From positions 1 to 39,662 of the forward strand of contig JAIEQG010000005.1 in NCBI GenBank assembly GCA_019747905.1: a stretch of 39,662 nucleotides of DNA, written 5' to 3'. This document shows positions 17,133 to 25,808 of the stretch, piece after piece. The notes under the pieces were generated by a model. That model was not told the origin of the DNA. It saw only the letters and a list, made by a program, of their open reading frames with translations, and made no database searches. The position numbers were made by a program, and so were the translations under genes. Source of the DNA: Burkholderiales bacterium (GTDB lineage: Bacteria; Pseudomonadota; Gammaproteobacteria; Burkholderiales; Ga0077523). Within the stretch, counting starts at the first letter, position 1. Every line of letters starts with the position of its first letter.

Positions 17133-18653
17133 ATGGGTTACCTGCGCACGCCCGATGGGCGCTTCCGCTTCACGCCGATCGCCGCCGCCTTGTTGCTGGC
17201 GCTGGGATTGGGCGCCGTACCTGCCTACGCGGAAGACGACGCCGCGCCGGCGAAGAAGGACAAGATGCTGGAGCTTCTCGACAAGCTCAAGGCCAAGGGC
17301 ATCATCTCCGACGAGGAGTACGACGAACTCTCCGGCAACACGCCGGAAGCGCGGGCCGAGGCCCGCGCCGAGCGCCGCAAGCAGGCGGCACGCGAGGCGA
17401 CCGATGCACAGAAAGCCGAAGCCGCGAAAGAACGCTACAACGGCCGGTGGAACAACGGCATCACCTTCGCCACACCCGACAACCGCAACACCTTCAACAT
17501 CAGCGGCCGCGTGCACGCGGACTACCGCTACTTCGACGAGAACATTGCGCCCAGCACCTTCGACGTGCGCCGTGCCTACCTGACGCTCTCGGGCAAGTGG
17601 AACGAGTGGCTCACCTGGGACGTGACCGGCGACTTCGCGCAAGCGGGCACCACGCTCGATGTGGCGTGGGCCAACGCCGCCTATAGCGATGCGCTGCAGT
17701 TCCGGGCGGGTCAGTTCAAGATGCCGTTCAGCCTGGAGCAGTTGGGCAGCTCGCGTTTCCTCGACTTCCAGGAGCGCGCGATGATGGATGCGCTCATTCC
17801 AGCGAAGGAACGTGGCGTCATGGTGCACGGCGCTCCGCTCCTCGGCATGACCTACGGTCTCGCGCTGTCCAACGGGCAAGGCAAGAACAACAACGAAACC
17901 AATGCCCGCGCCGACCAGCCCGACGTCATCGGGCGCGTGACGTTCAACCTTGCCGAAGTGCTGAACCAGCAGGCCAAGGCCGTCTACCACGTGGGTGTCG
18001 CAGCCTCGGACGGCTATCTTCCCTTCAACTCCGTGGCGGACCCCGGCCGCACCGAAGCGCGTGGCTACACGTTCTTTACCCCATCAGCCTTCGCCGGGGA
18101 CAACGTGCACCGCACACGCTACGGCCTGGAAGGGGCACTCGCCTACGGACCGGTCAAGCTCCAGGCCCAATGGGTGCAGGTGGACTACGCGGGCAAGACC
18201 GGCTCGACCGAGTACGACAAGAGCATCCAGTCCTGGTACGCCAACCTCATGTGGATGATCACCGGCGAGCGCTACGCCGAGTCGTACCGCAACGGCGTGT
18301 TCGGCCGCATGGTGCCGATCCAGAACTACACGCCGGGCGGCGCCAGCTGGGGCGCGTGGGAACTGGGTCTGCGCTACAGCGTCTGGGACGGTTCCGACTT
18401 CCAGCTCGCCACGGCCAACAACAACACCGGCGTGCAGCAGGTCGCTTCGCTCACGGCGCCCACGCTGACCACCAAGGCGCAGGGCATCACCGTGGGTCTC
18501 AAGTGGATCTGGACTCCGAACTTCAAGATCTATTTCAACTACATCGACACGAAGTTCGACACGCCGATCACGGTCACGACCGCGGGGCCGGTGGAACGGC
18601 TTACGACCGACCGCGAGCGCGCGCTCACCATGCGCGCGGCATTCGACTTCTGA
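17133..18653 (+). CDS. OprP/OprO-family porin (phosphate-selective type)
   Basis: The 506-residue outer-membrane protein belongs to the Porin_O_P family, whose Pseudomonas members OprP and OprO are trimeric channels for phosphate and polyphosphate. A signal peptide ends near residue 33 (A-V-P-A-Y-A). Residues about 42-105 are a charged coiled-coil region starting with M-L-E-L-L-D-K-L-K-A-K-G-I-I-S-D-E-E-Y. The barrel then shows family landmarks such as F-D-V-R-R-A-Y-L-T-L-S-G-K, F-R-A-G-Q-F-K-M-P-F-S-L-E-Q and F-L-D-F-Q-E-R. The protein ends in Phe (A-A-F-D-F), the outer-membrane assembly signal. A Pho box upstream and nearby phoBR support a phosphate role. Substrate selectivity cannot be seen directly; some relatives transport other anions. 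A strong hairpin follows. Confidence 0.9.
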   Translation: MGYLRTPDGRFRFTPIAAALLLALGLGAVPAYAEDDAAPAKKDKMLELLDKLKAKGIISDEEYDELSGNTPEARAEARAERRKQAAREATDAQKAEAAKERYNGRWNNGITFATPDNRNTFNISGRVHADYRYFDENIAPSTFDVRRAYLTLSGKWNEWLTWDVTGDFAQAGTTLDVAWANAAYSDALQFRAGQFKMPFSLEQLGSSRFLDFQERAMMDALIPAKERGVMVHGAPLLGMTYGLALSNGQGKNNNETNARADQPDVIGRVTFNLAEVLNQQAKAVYHVGVAASDGYLPFNSVADPGRTEARGYTFFTPSAFAGDNVHRTRYGLEGALAYGPVKLQAQWVQVDYAGKTGSTEYDKSIQSWYANLMWMITGERYAESYRNGVFGRMVPIQNYTPGGASWGAWELGLRYSVWDGSDFQLATANNNTGVQQVASLTAPTLTTKAQGITVGLKWIWTPNFKIYFNYIDTKFDTPITVTTAGPVERLTTDRERALTMRAAFDF

Positions 18654-18661
18654 TGGTCCCC

Positions 18662-18692
18662 GGCCGGGCCGCTCGCTGCGAGCAGCCCGGCC
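18662..18692. terminator. Bidirectional terminator hairpin between convergent genes
   Basis: The stem GGCCGGGC/GCCCGGCC (8 bp) encloses a second perfect stem GCTCG CTG CGAGC. The hairpin sits exactly between the stop of the porin gene (18653) and the stop of the minus-strand gene (18697), and could serve both. U-tracts are lacking. Confidence 0.65.
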
Positions 18693-18696
18693 AGGC

Positions 18697-19623
18697 TCAC
18701 AAGCCGCCGCCGAACCGGTACTGCCACGCGACGCCGAAGATGTCGAACTCGGTGCCGGTGCGTGTCAGCACACCGGTGCTGCCGTAGAGCTTGAGCGCGT
18801 TCCTGCGATTGATGGCTACGCTCAGCGTCGCGCCCCAGCGCCAGTTCTGCTGCAGGTCGTTCTTCTCCACGCCATTCAACGTCGTCCGTCCACCGGTGTA
18901 GTGGGTGCCTCCGGCCGAGATCCAGATGCCGGGGCGGATGTCGTAGATCCCGTGGAACTGCGCTGACACGACCGGCTCCTGCTCCTTGCGACCACTGCCG
19001 AGATACTGGTCGTTGTCGCCGAACACCGTGACACCGAGGGCCCCTTCCAGAGTGAGCGGCCCGAACGCTTTCGACACCCCGACCTCCGGCGTGACGAACC
19101 ATCGGTTGGTGCCGACGTTGACCAACCGGTCGGGGTCGTACTGACCCCACGGTGCGCCGGCCGTCAGGCTCACACCGACGATGGTGTCCTGGTGCCAACC
19201 CTGGAAGTCCTTGAGATCCAGCGCGGGGGCTCCGTACAGGTTCGCCGAGACCTTGAAGACCGGGTCGCCGAATCCTACCCGATGGGCCTGACGCGTCTGC
19301 CCTTCGAGCTGACCTTCGGCATCGATCGTGGCCCAGGGGAGCACGAAACCGATGACGCCCGATTGTCCGAAAACCGAGATACTGCGGCCGTATCCGGCCA
19401 GGACGGTGCTGATGCGGGCCGTGACGTCCGCGAGGGGGATGCTGGGGTCGGTCAGCACGTTGCCCGTCGAGTACCCGTAGCCGACCGTGACGAAATTGAC
19501 GCCGATGGGCGCGTTGCCGTACGAGCGCGGCTCGATGCGCTGTGCCGCTGCCGGCAATGCGATGAGCAACGCAACCAAGCTTGCCGCAAGCCGGGCACGC
19601 TGAAGTCGAGTCCACTGTTGCAT
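18697..19623 (-). CDS. Outer-membrane beta-barrel protein, MetA-pathway (phenol degradation) type transporter
   Basis: The 308-residue protein has a signal peptide (hydrophobic A-A-S-L-V-A-L-L-I-A-L-P-A-A-A-Q, cleavage near 28). A predicted beta-barrel follows with many aromatic-ended strands and Gly-rich turns: the early N-A-P-I-G-V-N-F-V-T-V-G-Y-G-Y-S, and T-P-E-V-G-V-S-K-A-F-G near the middle. It ends W-Q-Y-R-F-G-G-G-L. This matches the family labelled putative MetA-pathway of phenol degradation or simply transporter, which may import hydrophobic compounds. The RND pump gene is 62 bp upstream on the same strand, so the two are probably cotranscribed. Function is inferred only from fold and context. 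It converges with the porin gene. Confidence 0.75.
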   Translation of the reverse strand: MQQWTRLQRARLAASLVALLIALPAAAQRIEPRSYGNAPIGVNFVTVGYGYSTGNVLTDPSIPLADVTARISTVLAGYGRSISVFGQSGVIGFVLPWATIDAEGQLEGQTRQAHRVGFGDPVFKVSANLYGAPALDLKDFQGWHQDTIVGVSLTAGAPWGQYDPDRLVNVGTNRWFVTPEVGVSKAFGPLTLEGALGVTVFGDNDQYLGSGRKEQEPVVSAQFHGIYDIRPGIWISAGGTHYTGGRTTLNGVEKNDLQQNWRWGATLSVAINRRNALKLYGSTGVLTRTGTEFDIFGVAWQYRFGGGL

Positions 19624-19685
19624 GACGTCAGCCTACCACCTGCGTCGACCCCTGCCGAGCCGACGCAAGCGACGTTGCGAATGGC

Positions 19686-22600
19686 TCAGGCCGGCAATTC
19701 GGCCAGTGGCAGCGGCCGGATGAAGCGACGCCGTACCAGGCTGAACGCCACCGGCACCAGCAGCAAGGTGGCCGCCGTGGCGAAGAGCAATCCGCCGATC
19801 ACGGCTCGGCCGAGCGGTGCATTCTGCTCGCCGCCGTGGCCGAGCCCGCTCGCCATCGGCAACATGCCCACGATCATTGCGAAGGCGGTCATCAACACCG
19901 GGCGCAACCGCGTCGCGCCCGCTTCCATGGCGGCCTGCATCGACGGCTGACCGTCGGCCAGTCGTTCGTTGGCGAACGAGATCATCAGGATGCTGTTGGC
20001 GGTCGCCACACCCATCGCCATGATCGCGCCCATCAGCGACGGCACGCTGAAGGTAGTGCCGGTCGCGAACAGCATCCAGACGATGCCGCACAGCGCGAGC
20101 GGAAGGGCGGTGATGATGATCAGCGGATCGATCCAGGACTGAAAATTGATCACCATGATGAAGTAGACCAGCAGCACGGCGAAGATCAGGCCCGCACCCA
20201 TGCGCGTGAATGCTTCGTTCATGCTCTGCGCCTGCCCGCTGATCTCGATACGCGTGTTGTTCTTCTGCGCCTCCGCCTTCGGCCGGAATTCCTCGACGAT
20301 CTTCTCGATGTCCGCGACCACGCCACCCAGATCCCGGCCCTGGACGTTGGCATAGACGTCGAAGGTGAGCTCCGTGTTGACGTGGTTGATGATCGCGGGC
20401 GTGACGGCGCGCTTGACCGTTGCGACGTTGCCGAGCGGCACCGTGGGCGATTGACCCTTGCCGGGGAGCTGGATGCCGAGCACTGCGTCCACCGAGTCGA
20501 GCGCCGTGATGTGCGGCTGAACCACCACGACCTGGTAGGGGCGGCCGGTCTTGGGGTCGTTCCAGTAGTTCGGCGTCAGCACGACGCTGGAACTCGCCGA
20601 GATGAGGTAGTTCTCCGCGATCTCGCGTTGTGTCAGGCCGAGTTGCGCCGCCCGCGTGCGATCGACTTCGAACTTGAGCGACGGTTGGTTCATGATCTGG
20701 TGAACGTGCACGTCGGCCGCTCCGCGCACGTTGCGCACCTTCGCGGCGATCTCCTGCGCGAGCTTGTAGTTCTTGTAATCGCCGCCCAGGATCTTGATGT
20801 CGAGCGGCGCCGGCAGCCCGAAGTTCAGGATCTGGTTCATCATGTCCCCCGGCTGGAAGTAGAACGAGACGTCGGGGAATTTCTGCGGCAGGATCTCGCG
20901 CAGGCGGCGCACGTACTCCGGTGTCGGGATCTTGTGGTCCTCCTTGAGCGAGATCAGGATCTCGCCGTCGGAGGACGTGATGGTGACGTTGTCGCTGTAC
21001 GCGAGGTTGGTGGACGGCGGGATGCCGATGTTGTCGATGATGACGTCGAGATCCTCCGGACCGACCACGCGCCGGATCTCTTCTTCCACGGCCGAGAAGA
21101 CCGCAGCCGTCTCTTCGATCCGGGTGCCGGTCGGTGCGTTCACGTGCAGACGCATCTGCCCGGCATCCACCGTCGGGAAGAAGTCCTGCCCGACGCGCGG
21201 CAGGACCAGCGCGGTCGCTGCCACTACGACTGCAAAGACGGCGAACAGGCTGAGCGGGCGCTTCAGCATCGATTCGAGCACGCCGAGATAGCCACGGCGC
21301 AGCTTGTCGAAGCCGCGCTCGAAGCCCGCGTGCCACCCGGAATGGGCGCTGTCGTCGTGTTCCTCGAGCAGCGCGCGCGCCATCACCGACACCACCGTGC
21401 GCGACAGGATGTACGAGGCCGCCACGGCGAACACCACCGCCAGGGCCATCGGCGTGAACAGGTACTTGGCCGCACCCGTGAGCAGCAGTACCGGCAGGAA
21501 CACCACACAGATGCACAGCATCGAAACGAACGCGGGCACCACGATTTCGCGCGCGCCGTCCAGGATGGCGGTGGTGATGGGCTTGCCCATGGACAGGTGG
21601 CGGTGGATGTTCTCCACGTTCACCGTCGCGTCGTCCACGAGAATGCCCACCGCGAGCGCCAGCCCGCCCAGCGTCATCAGGTTGAGCGTGTGTCCCATGG
21701 CGCCGAGCAGCAGGATCGACAGCATCACTGCGAGCGGGATCGAGACGACCACGATCAGGGTCGAGCGCCAGCTGCCGAGGAACAGCAGCACCAGCAAGCC
21801 GGTGAGGCCGGCGGCGATCAGGCCTTCGATGACGACGGCGCGCATGGCGTTGACCACGAACACCGACTGATCGAAGAGGAACGAGAGCTTGAGCCCTTCG
21901 GGCAGTTCCACCTTGCCGAGACGTTCGCGCGCTTCGCGGATGATGTCCAGCGTGGACGCGCTGCCGCTCTTCAGCACCGTGAGCAGGCTCGACTTGCGTC
22001 CGTCGTGACGCACCAGGCTGGTCTGTTCGTTGTAGCCGTCGCGCACCGTGGCGACGTCGCGGATGTAGGTCACGCGCTCGCCGCTCACGCGCACCGGCAG
22101 GTCGCCGATCTCGTCGATCTTCTCGGGGCTGTTGTTGAGCGCGAGGATGTACTCGCGCGGCCCGATCTGCGTCGATCCCGTGGGCAGGTTCACGTTCTGC
22201 CGGATCAGCGCGTCGTTGATGTCCTTCACCGTCACGCCGCGCGCCTGCATCTTGTCCGGCTCGGCGTCGATCATGATGAGCCGCGGCCGGCCACCATAGG
22301 GCAGAGGCACGGTGGTGCCGGGCACCGGGATCACCTCGTTGCGCACCAGCCACAGCCCTTTGTCGTAGAGCTCCTGCTCGGTCATGGTGTCGCTGCCGAG
22401 CGCGATCTGCAGGATCGGCACGCTCGAGGCGTTGTACTGCACGATCTGCGGCGGCGTCTGGCCCGGCGGCATGCGCCGGATGATCGTCTGCGACGTGGCG
22501 GTGATCTCCGCCACCGCCTGCTCGATCTTCACGTTCGGCTGGAAGTAGATGCGGATCACGTTCTTGCCGTAGATCGTGGTCGATTCGATCCGGCGCACGT

Positions 22601-22847
22601 TGCTCACCGTGGTGCTGATCTGCTGCTCGGAGAAGATCGTCACCTGTTTCTCGTACGCGTCGGCCGGGATGCCCACGTACTGCCAGATGAGCGTGACGAT
22701 GGGCTCGGCGATCTCCGGGAAGATGTCCTTCGGGATCGGCTTCAGCCCGGGCGCACCCACGATCGCGATGATCCCGCCCAGCAGGATCGCCAGCGCCGCG
22801 ACCACCACCGTATACGGCCGCAGCAGCGCGAGCCGGACCATCCACAT
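19686..22847 (-). CDS. RND-family efflux pump, inner-membrane permease (AcrB type)
   Basis: This 1053-residue protein has the RND design: TM1 near residues 10-28, a large periplasmic loop (about 35-330), TM2-6, a second loop (about 560-860) and TM8-12. The proton-relay motif is visible in G-L-A-L-A-V-G-I-L-V-D-D-A-T-V in TM4, and N-x-x-x-R/H follows. It should be the proton-driven pump of a tripartite exporter with the adaptor and TolC-like channel encoded divergently at 22962-25666. Sequence features suggest the hydrophobic and amphiphilic compound group rather than heavy-metal CusA, though the substrate is not determinable. The start at 22847 is supported by a GGAGGAG ribosome binding site. 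The intergenic region carries a strong palindrome and Pho-like repeats. Confidence 0.94.
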   Translation of the reverse strand: MWMVRLALLRPYTVVVAALAILLGGIIAIVGAPGLKPIPKDIFPEIAEPIVTLIWQYVGIPADAYEKQVTIFSEQQISTTVSNVRRIESTTIYGKNVIRIYFQPNVKIEQAVAEITATSQTIIRRMPPGQTPPQIVQYNASSVPILQIALGSDTMTEQELYDKGLWLVRNEVIPVPGTTVPLPYGGRPRLIMIDAEPDKMQARGVTVKDINDALIRQNVNLPTGSTQIGPREYILALNNSPEKIDEIGDLPVRVSGERVTYIRDVATVRDGYNEQTSLVRHDGRKSSLLTVLKSGSASTLDIIREARERLGKVELPEGLKLSFLFDQSVFVVNAMRAVVIEGLIAAGLTGLLVLLFLGSWRSTLIVVVSIPLAVMLSILLLGAMGHTLNLMTLGGLALAVGILVDDATVNVENIHRHLSMGKPITTAILDGAREIVVPAFVSMLCICVVFLPVLLLTGAAKYLFTPMALAVVFAVAASYILSRTVVSVMARALLEEHDDSAHSGWHAGFERGFDKLRRGYLGVLESMLKRPLSLFAVFAVVVAATALVLPRVGQDFFPTVDAGQMRLHVNAPTGTRIEETAAVFSAVEEEIRRVVGPEDLDVIIDNIGIPPSTNLAYSDNVTITSSDGEILISLKEDHKIPTPEYVRRLREILPQKFPDVSFYFQPGDMMNQILNFGLPAPLDIKILGGDYKNYKLAQEIAAKVRNVRGAADVHVHQIMNQPSLKFEVDRTRAAQLGLTQREIAENYLISASSSVVLTPNYWNDPKTGRPYQVVVVQPHITALDSVDAVLGIQLPGKGQSPTVPLGNVATVKRAVTPAIINHVNTELTFDVYANVQGRDLGGVVADIEKIVEEFRPKAEAQKNNTRIEISGQAQSMNEAFTRMGAGLIFAVLLVYFIMVINFQSWIDPLIIITALPLALCGIVWMLFATGTTFSVPSLMGAIMAMGVATANSILMISFANERLADGQPSMQAAMEAGATRLRPVLMTAFAMIVGMLPMASGLGHGGEQNAPLGRAVIGGLLFATAATLLLVPVAFSLVRRRFIRPLPLAELPA

Positions 22848-22886
22848 CGACGTTCTCCTCCCAGCGCCGTTCGTCGCACTGTCTTT

Positions 22887-22916
22887 TGTGACATTTATGT
22901 TACAGAATGATGACAA
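22887..22916. promoter_or_regulatory. Operator region of the divergent efflux genes
   Basis: Two overlapping signals are visible. TGTGACAT TT ATGTTACA (22887-22904) is an 18-bp palindrome with one mismatch per arm, typical of TetR-type repressor sites. It overlaps a possible plus-strand -35 (TTACAG, with TATAGG 18 bp later) for the adaptor gene. On the minus strand the units TTGTCAT (22916-22910), CTGTAAC (22905-22899) and ATGTCAC (22894-22888) repeat with an exact 11-bp period like a triple Pho box, facing the pump gene 41 bp away. No good -10 is found at the Pho spacing. Confidence 0.6.
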
Positions 22917-22961
22917 AATCGAATATAGGCCGCGCAGGCGGTCGCTGGTGGAGGAGTCACC

Positions 22962-24209
22962 TTGAGCGCAACCGAAGTCGCGGCCCGGCTGGTCCGCGCG
23001 ATCCGGCATCACGGCCGCAGTGTTGTTCTGGGCGCCGCGGCCCTGGCGGCGGTCGGATTCGTGGTTGCGGTCGGTGTGGGCTCGAAGTCGCACGTGTCGG
23101 CCGCCGCCCCGCCTGGCGGAGTGAGCGAGAGGCCGCTGGTGATCTTCGTCCAGGCGCACCGCGGCAAGGGCGCTGCCGAGATCACCCTGCCAGCCACTTT
23201 GCAGGCCCTCCAGGAAGCGACCGTTTACGCGAGGACCAGCGGGTATGTGAAGCGCTGGCTGGTCGAAATGGGCGAGCGGGTCAAGGCCGGCCAGGTGCTG
23301 GCGGAGATCGAGGCCCCTGAACTCGACCGCGAGATCGACCAGGTGCGCGCGACGCTGGCGCAGGTGAAGGCCAATCTCGACCTGGCGCGCTCCACCGCCG
23401 AACGTTATCGGAATCTGGTGCATGACGAGGCCGTGTCGCCCCAGGAGGCAGACGAGAAGATCGGTGCCTACGCGGCGCGCGAAGCCGACTACGCCGCGGC
23501 CCAGGCGAAGCTGCGTCAACTCGAAAGCATGAAGGCCTATCAGCGGGTGACCGCGCCATTCACCGGCATGGTCACTGCGCGCAACATCGAGATCGGTTCG
23601 CTGGTGAGCGCCGGCAGTTCGAGCGCGACGCCCTGGCTGTACAAGATCGCGCAGAGCGAGACGATGCGCGTGTTCGTGAGCGTGCCCCAGAGCCACATGC
23701 AGGCGGCGAAGGTCGGGTCCGAAGCCGACCTCGTCATCGCGGAACTGGGCGGCAAGCCCATCGCTGCCACGGTCGCCAGAAACTCCGGCGCCTTCGATCC
23801 CGCGACGCGCACGCTGCTGGTCGAGCTGCGCGTGGCCAACGGCGACGGCAAGATCCTCCCCGGCATGTATGGCCAGGTGCGGTTCCGCCTGAAGTATGCC
23901 GAGCCGCCGGTGGTCGTTCCGGTAAACGCGCTCCTGGTGGGGGGTGACGGCCTGCGCCTCGCCGTCATCGACGACACGGACACCGTGCGTATCCGCAAGG
24001 TGCGGCTCGGGCGCGACCTCGGCAAGGAAGTGGAAGTGCTCGAAGGTCTGGCCGAGAACGAGCGCGTGGTGAACAACCCGCGCGACGACGTCGAGGATGG
24101 CACCAAGGTGAAAGCGGTGCCCGCACCGAAGCACGACGACAAGAAGAAGGACGAGAAGCCGGCCGCTAAGTCCGCCGAGGCACCCAAGGCCGCGCCGGCA
24201 CCCAAATGA
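22962..24209 (+). CDS. RND efflux membrane-fusion (adaptor) protein
   Basis: The 415-residue periplasmic adaptor links the inner-membrane pump to the outer-membrane channel. It has one N-terminal hydrophobic helix (about 21-40), probably an uncleaved anchor because no lipobox is seen. A barrel-sandwich half-motif V-Y-A-R-T-S-G-Y-V-K near 87 follows. A coiled-coil hairpin comes next (about 115-180), then T-A-P-F-T-G-M-V-T-A-R-N-I-E-I-G-S-L-V closing the lipoyl-like domain, and beta-barrel and membrane-proximal domains. The last 30 residues are a Lys/Ala/Pro-rich tail. The start is TTG 22962 with a GAGGAG ribosome binding site 6 bp upstream. The next gene overlaps by 4 bp (ATGA). Confidence 0.9.
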   Translation: MSATEVAARLVRAIRHHGRSVVLGAAALAAVGFVVAVGVGSKSHVSAAAPPGGVSERPLVIFVQAHRGKGAAEITLPATLQALQEATVYARTSGYVKRWLVEMGERVKAGQVLAEIEAPELDREIDQVRATLAQVKANLDLARSTAERYRNLVHDEAVSPQEADEKIGAYAAREADYAAAQAKLRQLESMKAYQRVTAPFTGMVTARNIEIGSLVSAGSSSATPWLYKIAQSETMRVFVSVPQSHMQAAKVGSEADLVIAELGGKPIAATVARNSGAFDPATRTLLVELRVANGDGKILPGMYGQVRFRLKYAEPPVVVPVNALLVGGDGLRLAVIDDTDTVRIRKVRLGRDLGKEVEVLEGLAENERVVNNPRDDVEDGTKVKAVPAPKHDDKKKDEKPAAKSAEAPKAAPAPK

Positions 24210-25666
24210 AGGCTGCTGCAGCCAGGCATGGCGCCGTGGTTGCGAGCCTGGGGCTGCTCGCGGCGTGCGCGTCGGTCGGCCCCGACTACAAGCGACCGGA
24301 AACCGCGACCCCGGCGGCGTACGAGAACGCCGGCCCCTGGAAGGTCGCGGCACCTGGAGACCTGATTTCCCGCGGCGAGTGGTGGACACTGTTCAACGAT
24401 CCGGAACTGAACGAGCTGGAGCGCGTCGCCAAGCAGAGCAGTCCGACACTTGCAGCGTATGCGGCGCGCGTCGACCAGGCCCGCGCCGCGGCCGGTATCG
24501 CCGATTCGTTCCGCTATCCCGAAGTGGGAGTCGGTGCGACGGTCGGCCGTTTCCAGGCTTCACAAGATCGCCCGGACCAGCCGAGCAAGAAGCCCACGAA
24601 CACCGAATACCAGAGCGGCGTGTACCGCGTGCCGGTCGTGGTCAGCTACGAAGTGGACATCTGGGGCCGGGTCCGGCGGTTGAACGAAGCCGCGGTGGCC
24701 CGTGCCGACGCGTCCGCAGCCGAATACCAGACCGTCGCCCTGACTCTCGAGAGCGAGATCGCCTCCACCTACTTCCGCTTGCGCCAGACCGACGAAGAGC
24801 GGCGCATCCTCGCTCAGAACATCGAACTGCAGCGCCGGGCGCGCGACCTGGTCGCCCGTCGCAAGGCCGGAGGCGTGGCGAGCGAACTCGACCTGGCCCG
24901 CGCCGATACCGAACTGGCCCTGACCGAGGCCAGCGTCGAAGAGGTGAAGCGCCGGCGCGAAGATCTGCGTCTCGCCCTTGCGGCCCTGGTCGGGCGCCTG
25001 CCCGAGACCTTCGTGCTGGAGGAGGGGACCTTTCACGCCGATCCGCCGGCGATTCCCGTCGATCTGCCGGCCACCCTGATGGAGCGGCGCCCCGACATCG
25101 CCGAAGCCGAGAAACGCCTCGTCGCGACCAACGCGGAGATCGGTGTGGCCAAGGCGGCCTACTTCCCGGCCATCCGCCTGACCGGCGCGATCGGGTACGA
25201 GAGCTCGGAACTGTCCGAACTGCTCGACAGCAGCAGCCTGATCTGGAGCCTGGGCGCGTCGCTGTTCCAGCCGGTGTTCACGGCCGGCCGCATCGGTTTC
25301 CAGGTGGATCGCGCCAAGGCCGCCTACGACGAGAACGTCGCGATCTACCGCGGCCGGCTGCTGCGGGCGTTCCGCGAGGTGGAGGGTTCGCTGTCCGCCT
25401 TGCGCACACTGGATGCGCAGGCGACCCTGCAAGCCTCGGCCCGGCAGGACGCGGCCCGCGCCTTGAAACTCGCCGAAACCCGCTATCGCGCAGGCCTGGT
25501 CATGGTGATCGAGGTGATCGACGCCCAGCGGACGGCGCTGCGGGCGGAGCGCGAGGCACTTGGCGTCAAGGGCGCGCAGCTCGCGTCGACGGTCTCCCTG
25601 GTGAAGGCCCTGGGCGGCGGATGGGAGGGGCGCAAGGCGCCACCGGCGGCCGTCGCGGCCCGCTGA
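24206..25666 (+). CDS. RND efflux outer-membrane channel lipoprotein, NodT/OprM type
   Basis: The 486-residue product is a TolC-like outer-membrane factor of the NodT family. It has a lipoprotein signal ending L-L-A-A-C (Cys21) followed by the hallmark S-V-G-P-D-Y-K-R-P. Two OEP repeats follow; the first contains S-Y-E-V-D-I-W-G-R-V-R-R near 150. The second contains A-T-L-M-E-R-R-P-D-I-A-E-A-E near 290 and the channel-gating region around F-Q-P-V-F-T-A-G. It is translationally coupled to the adaptor gene and completes the tripartite exporter with the divergent pump. No terminator is obvious after it; 142 bp later the pot operon begins. Confidence 0.92.
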   Translation: MKAAAARHGAVVASLGLLAACASVGPDYKRPETATPAAYENAGPWKVAAPGDLISRGEWWTLFNDPELNELERVAKQSSPTLAAYAARVDQARAAAGIADSFRYPEVGVGATVGRFQASQDRPDQPSKKPTNTEYQSGVYRVPVVVSYEVDIWGRVRRLNEAAVARADASAAEYQTVALTLESEIASTYFRLRQTDEERRILAQNIELQRRARDLVARRKAGGVASELDLARADTELALTEASVEEVKRRREDLRLALAALVGRLPETFVLEEGTFHADPPAIPVDLPATLMERRPDIAEAEKRLVATNAEIGVAKAAYFPAIRLTGAIGYESSELSELLDSSSLIWSLGASLFQPVFTAGRIGFQVDRAKAAYDENVAIYRGRLLRAFREVEGSLSALRTLDAQATLQASARQDAARALKLAETRYRAGLVMVIEVIDAQRTALRAEREALGVKGAQLASTVSLVKALGGGWEGRKAPPAAVAAR

Positions 25667-25770
25667 GCGCTAGGCCTCTGGTTGCGCAAGCGATCCCCTC
25701 GCCGCGTAGCTCGCCCCGCAAACCCCAAGATTTTCCGGCGCTTTCCCCGCCACCCTTGGAATCCGTGCGC

Positions 25771-25776
25771 TACAAT
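25771..25776 (+). promoter_or_regulatory. Possible -10 element of the potABCD operon
   Basis: TACAAT, within a G-C-T-A-C-A-A-T-C-C context common at betaproteobacterial promoters, lies 32 bp before ATG 25809 and is followed by a T7 run at 25785-25791. The -35 is not clear. Confidence 0.4.
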
Positions 25777-25808
25777 CCGGCGCGTTTTTTTGCAGCGCAA
25801 CGCGAGCC

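Noticed and set aside
15087..17990. Open frame of 967 codons on the minus strand
   Set aside because: It runs through ubiJ, ubiB, a terminator hairpin and the porin promoter; composition is that of a high-GC shadow frame.
19633..22845. Second long minus-strand frame within the RND pump region
   Set aside because: It is an alternative frame of the pump gene; only the frame ending at 19686 has RND motifs and a ribosome binding site.
19836..22910. Open frame of 1024 codons on the plus strand
   Set aside because: It lies opposite the RND pump gene, is extremely His/Arg/Asp-rich, and no known fold is seen.
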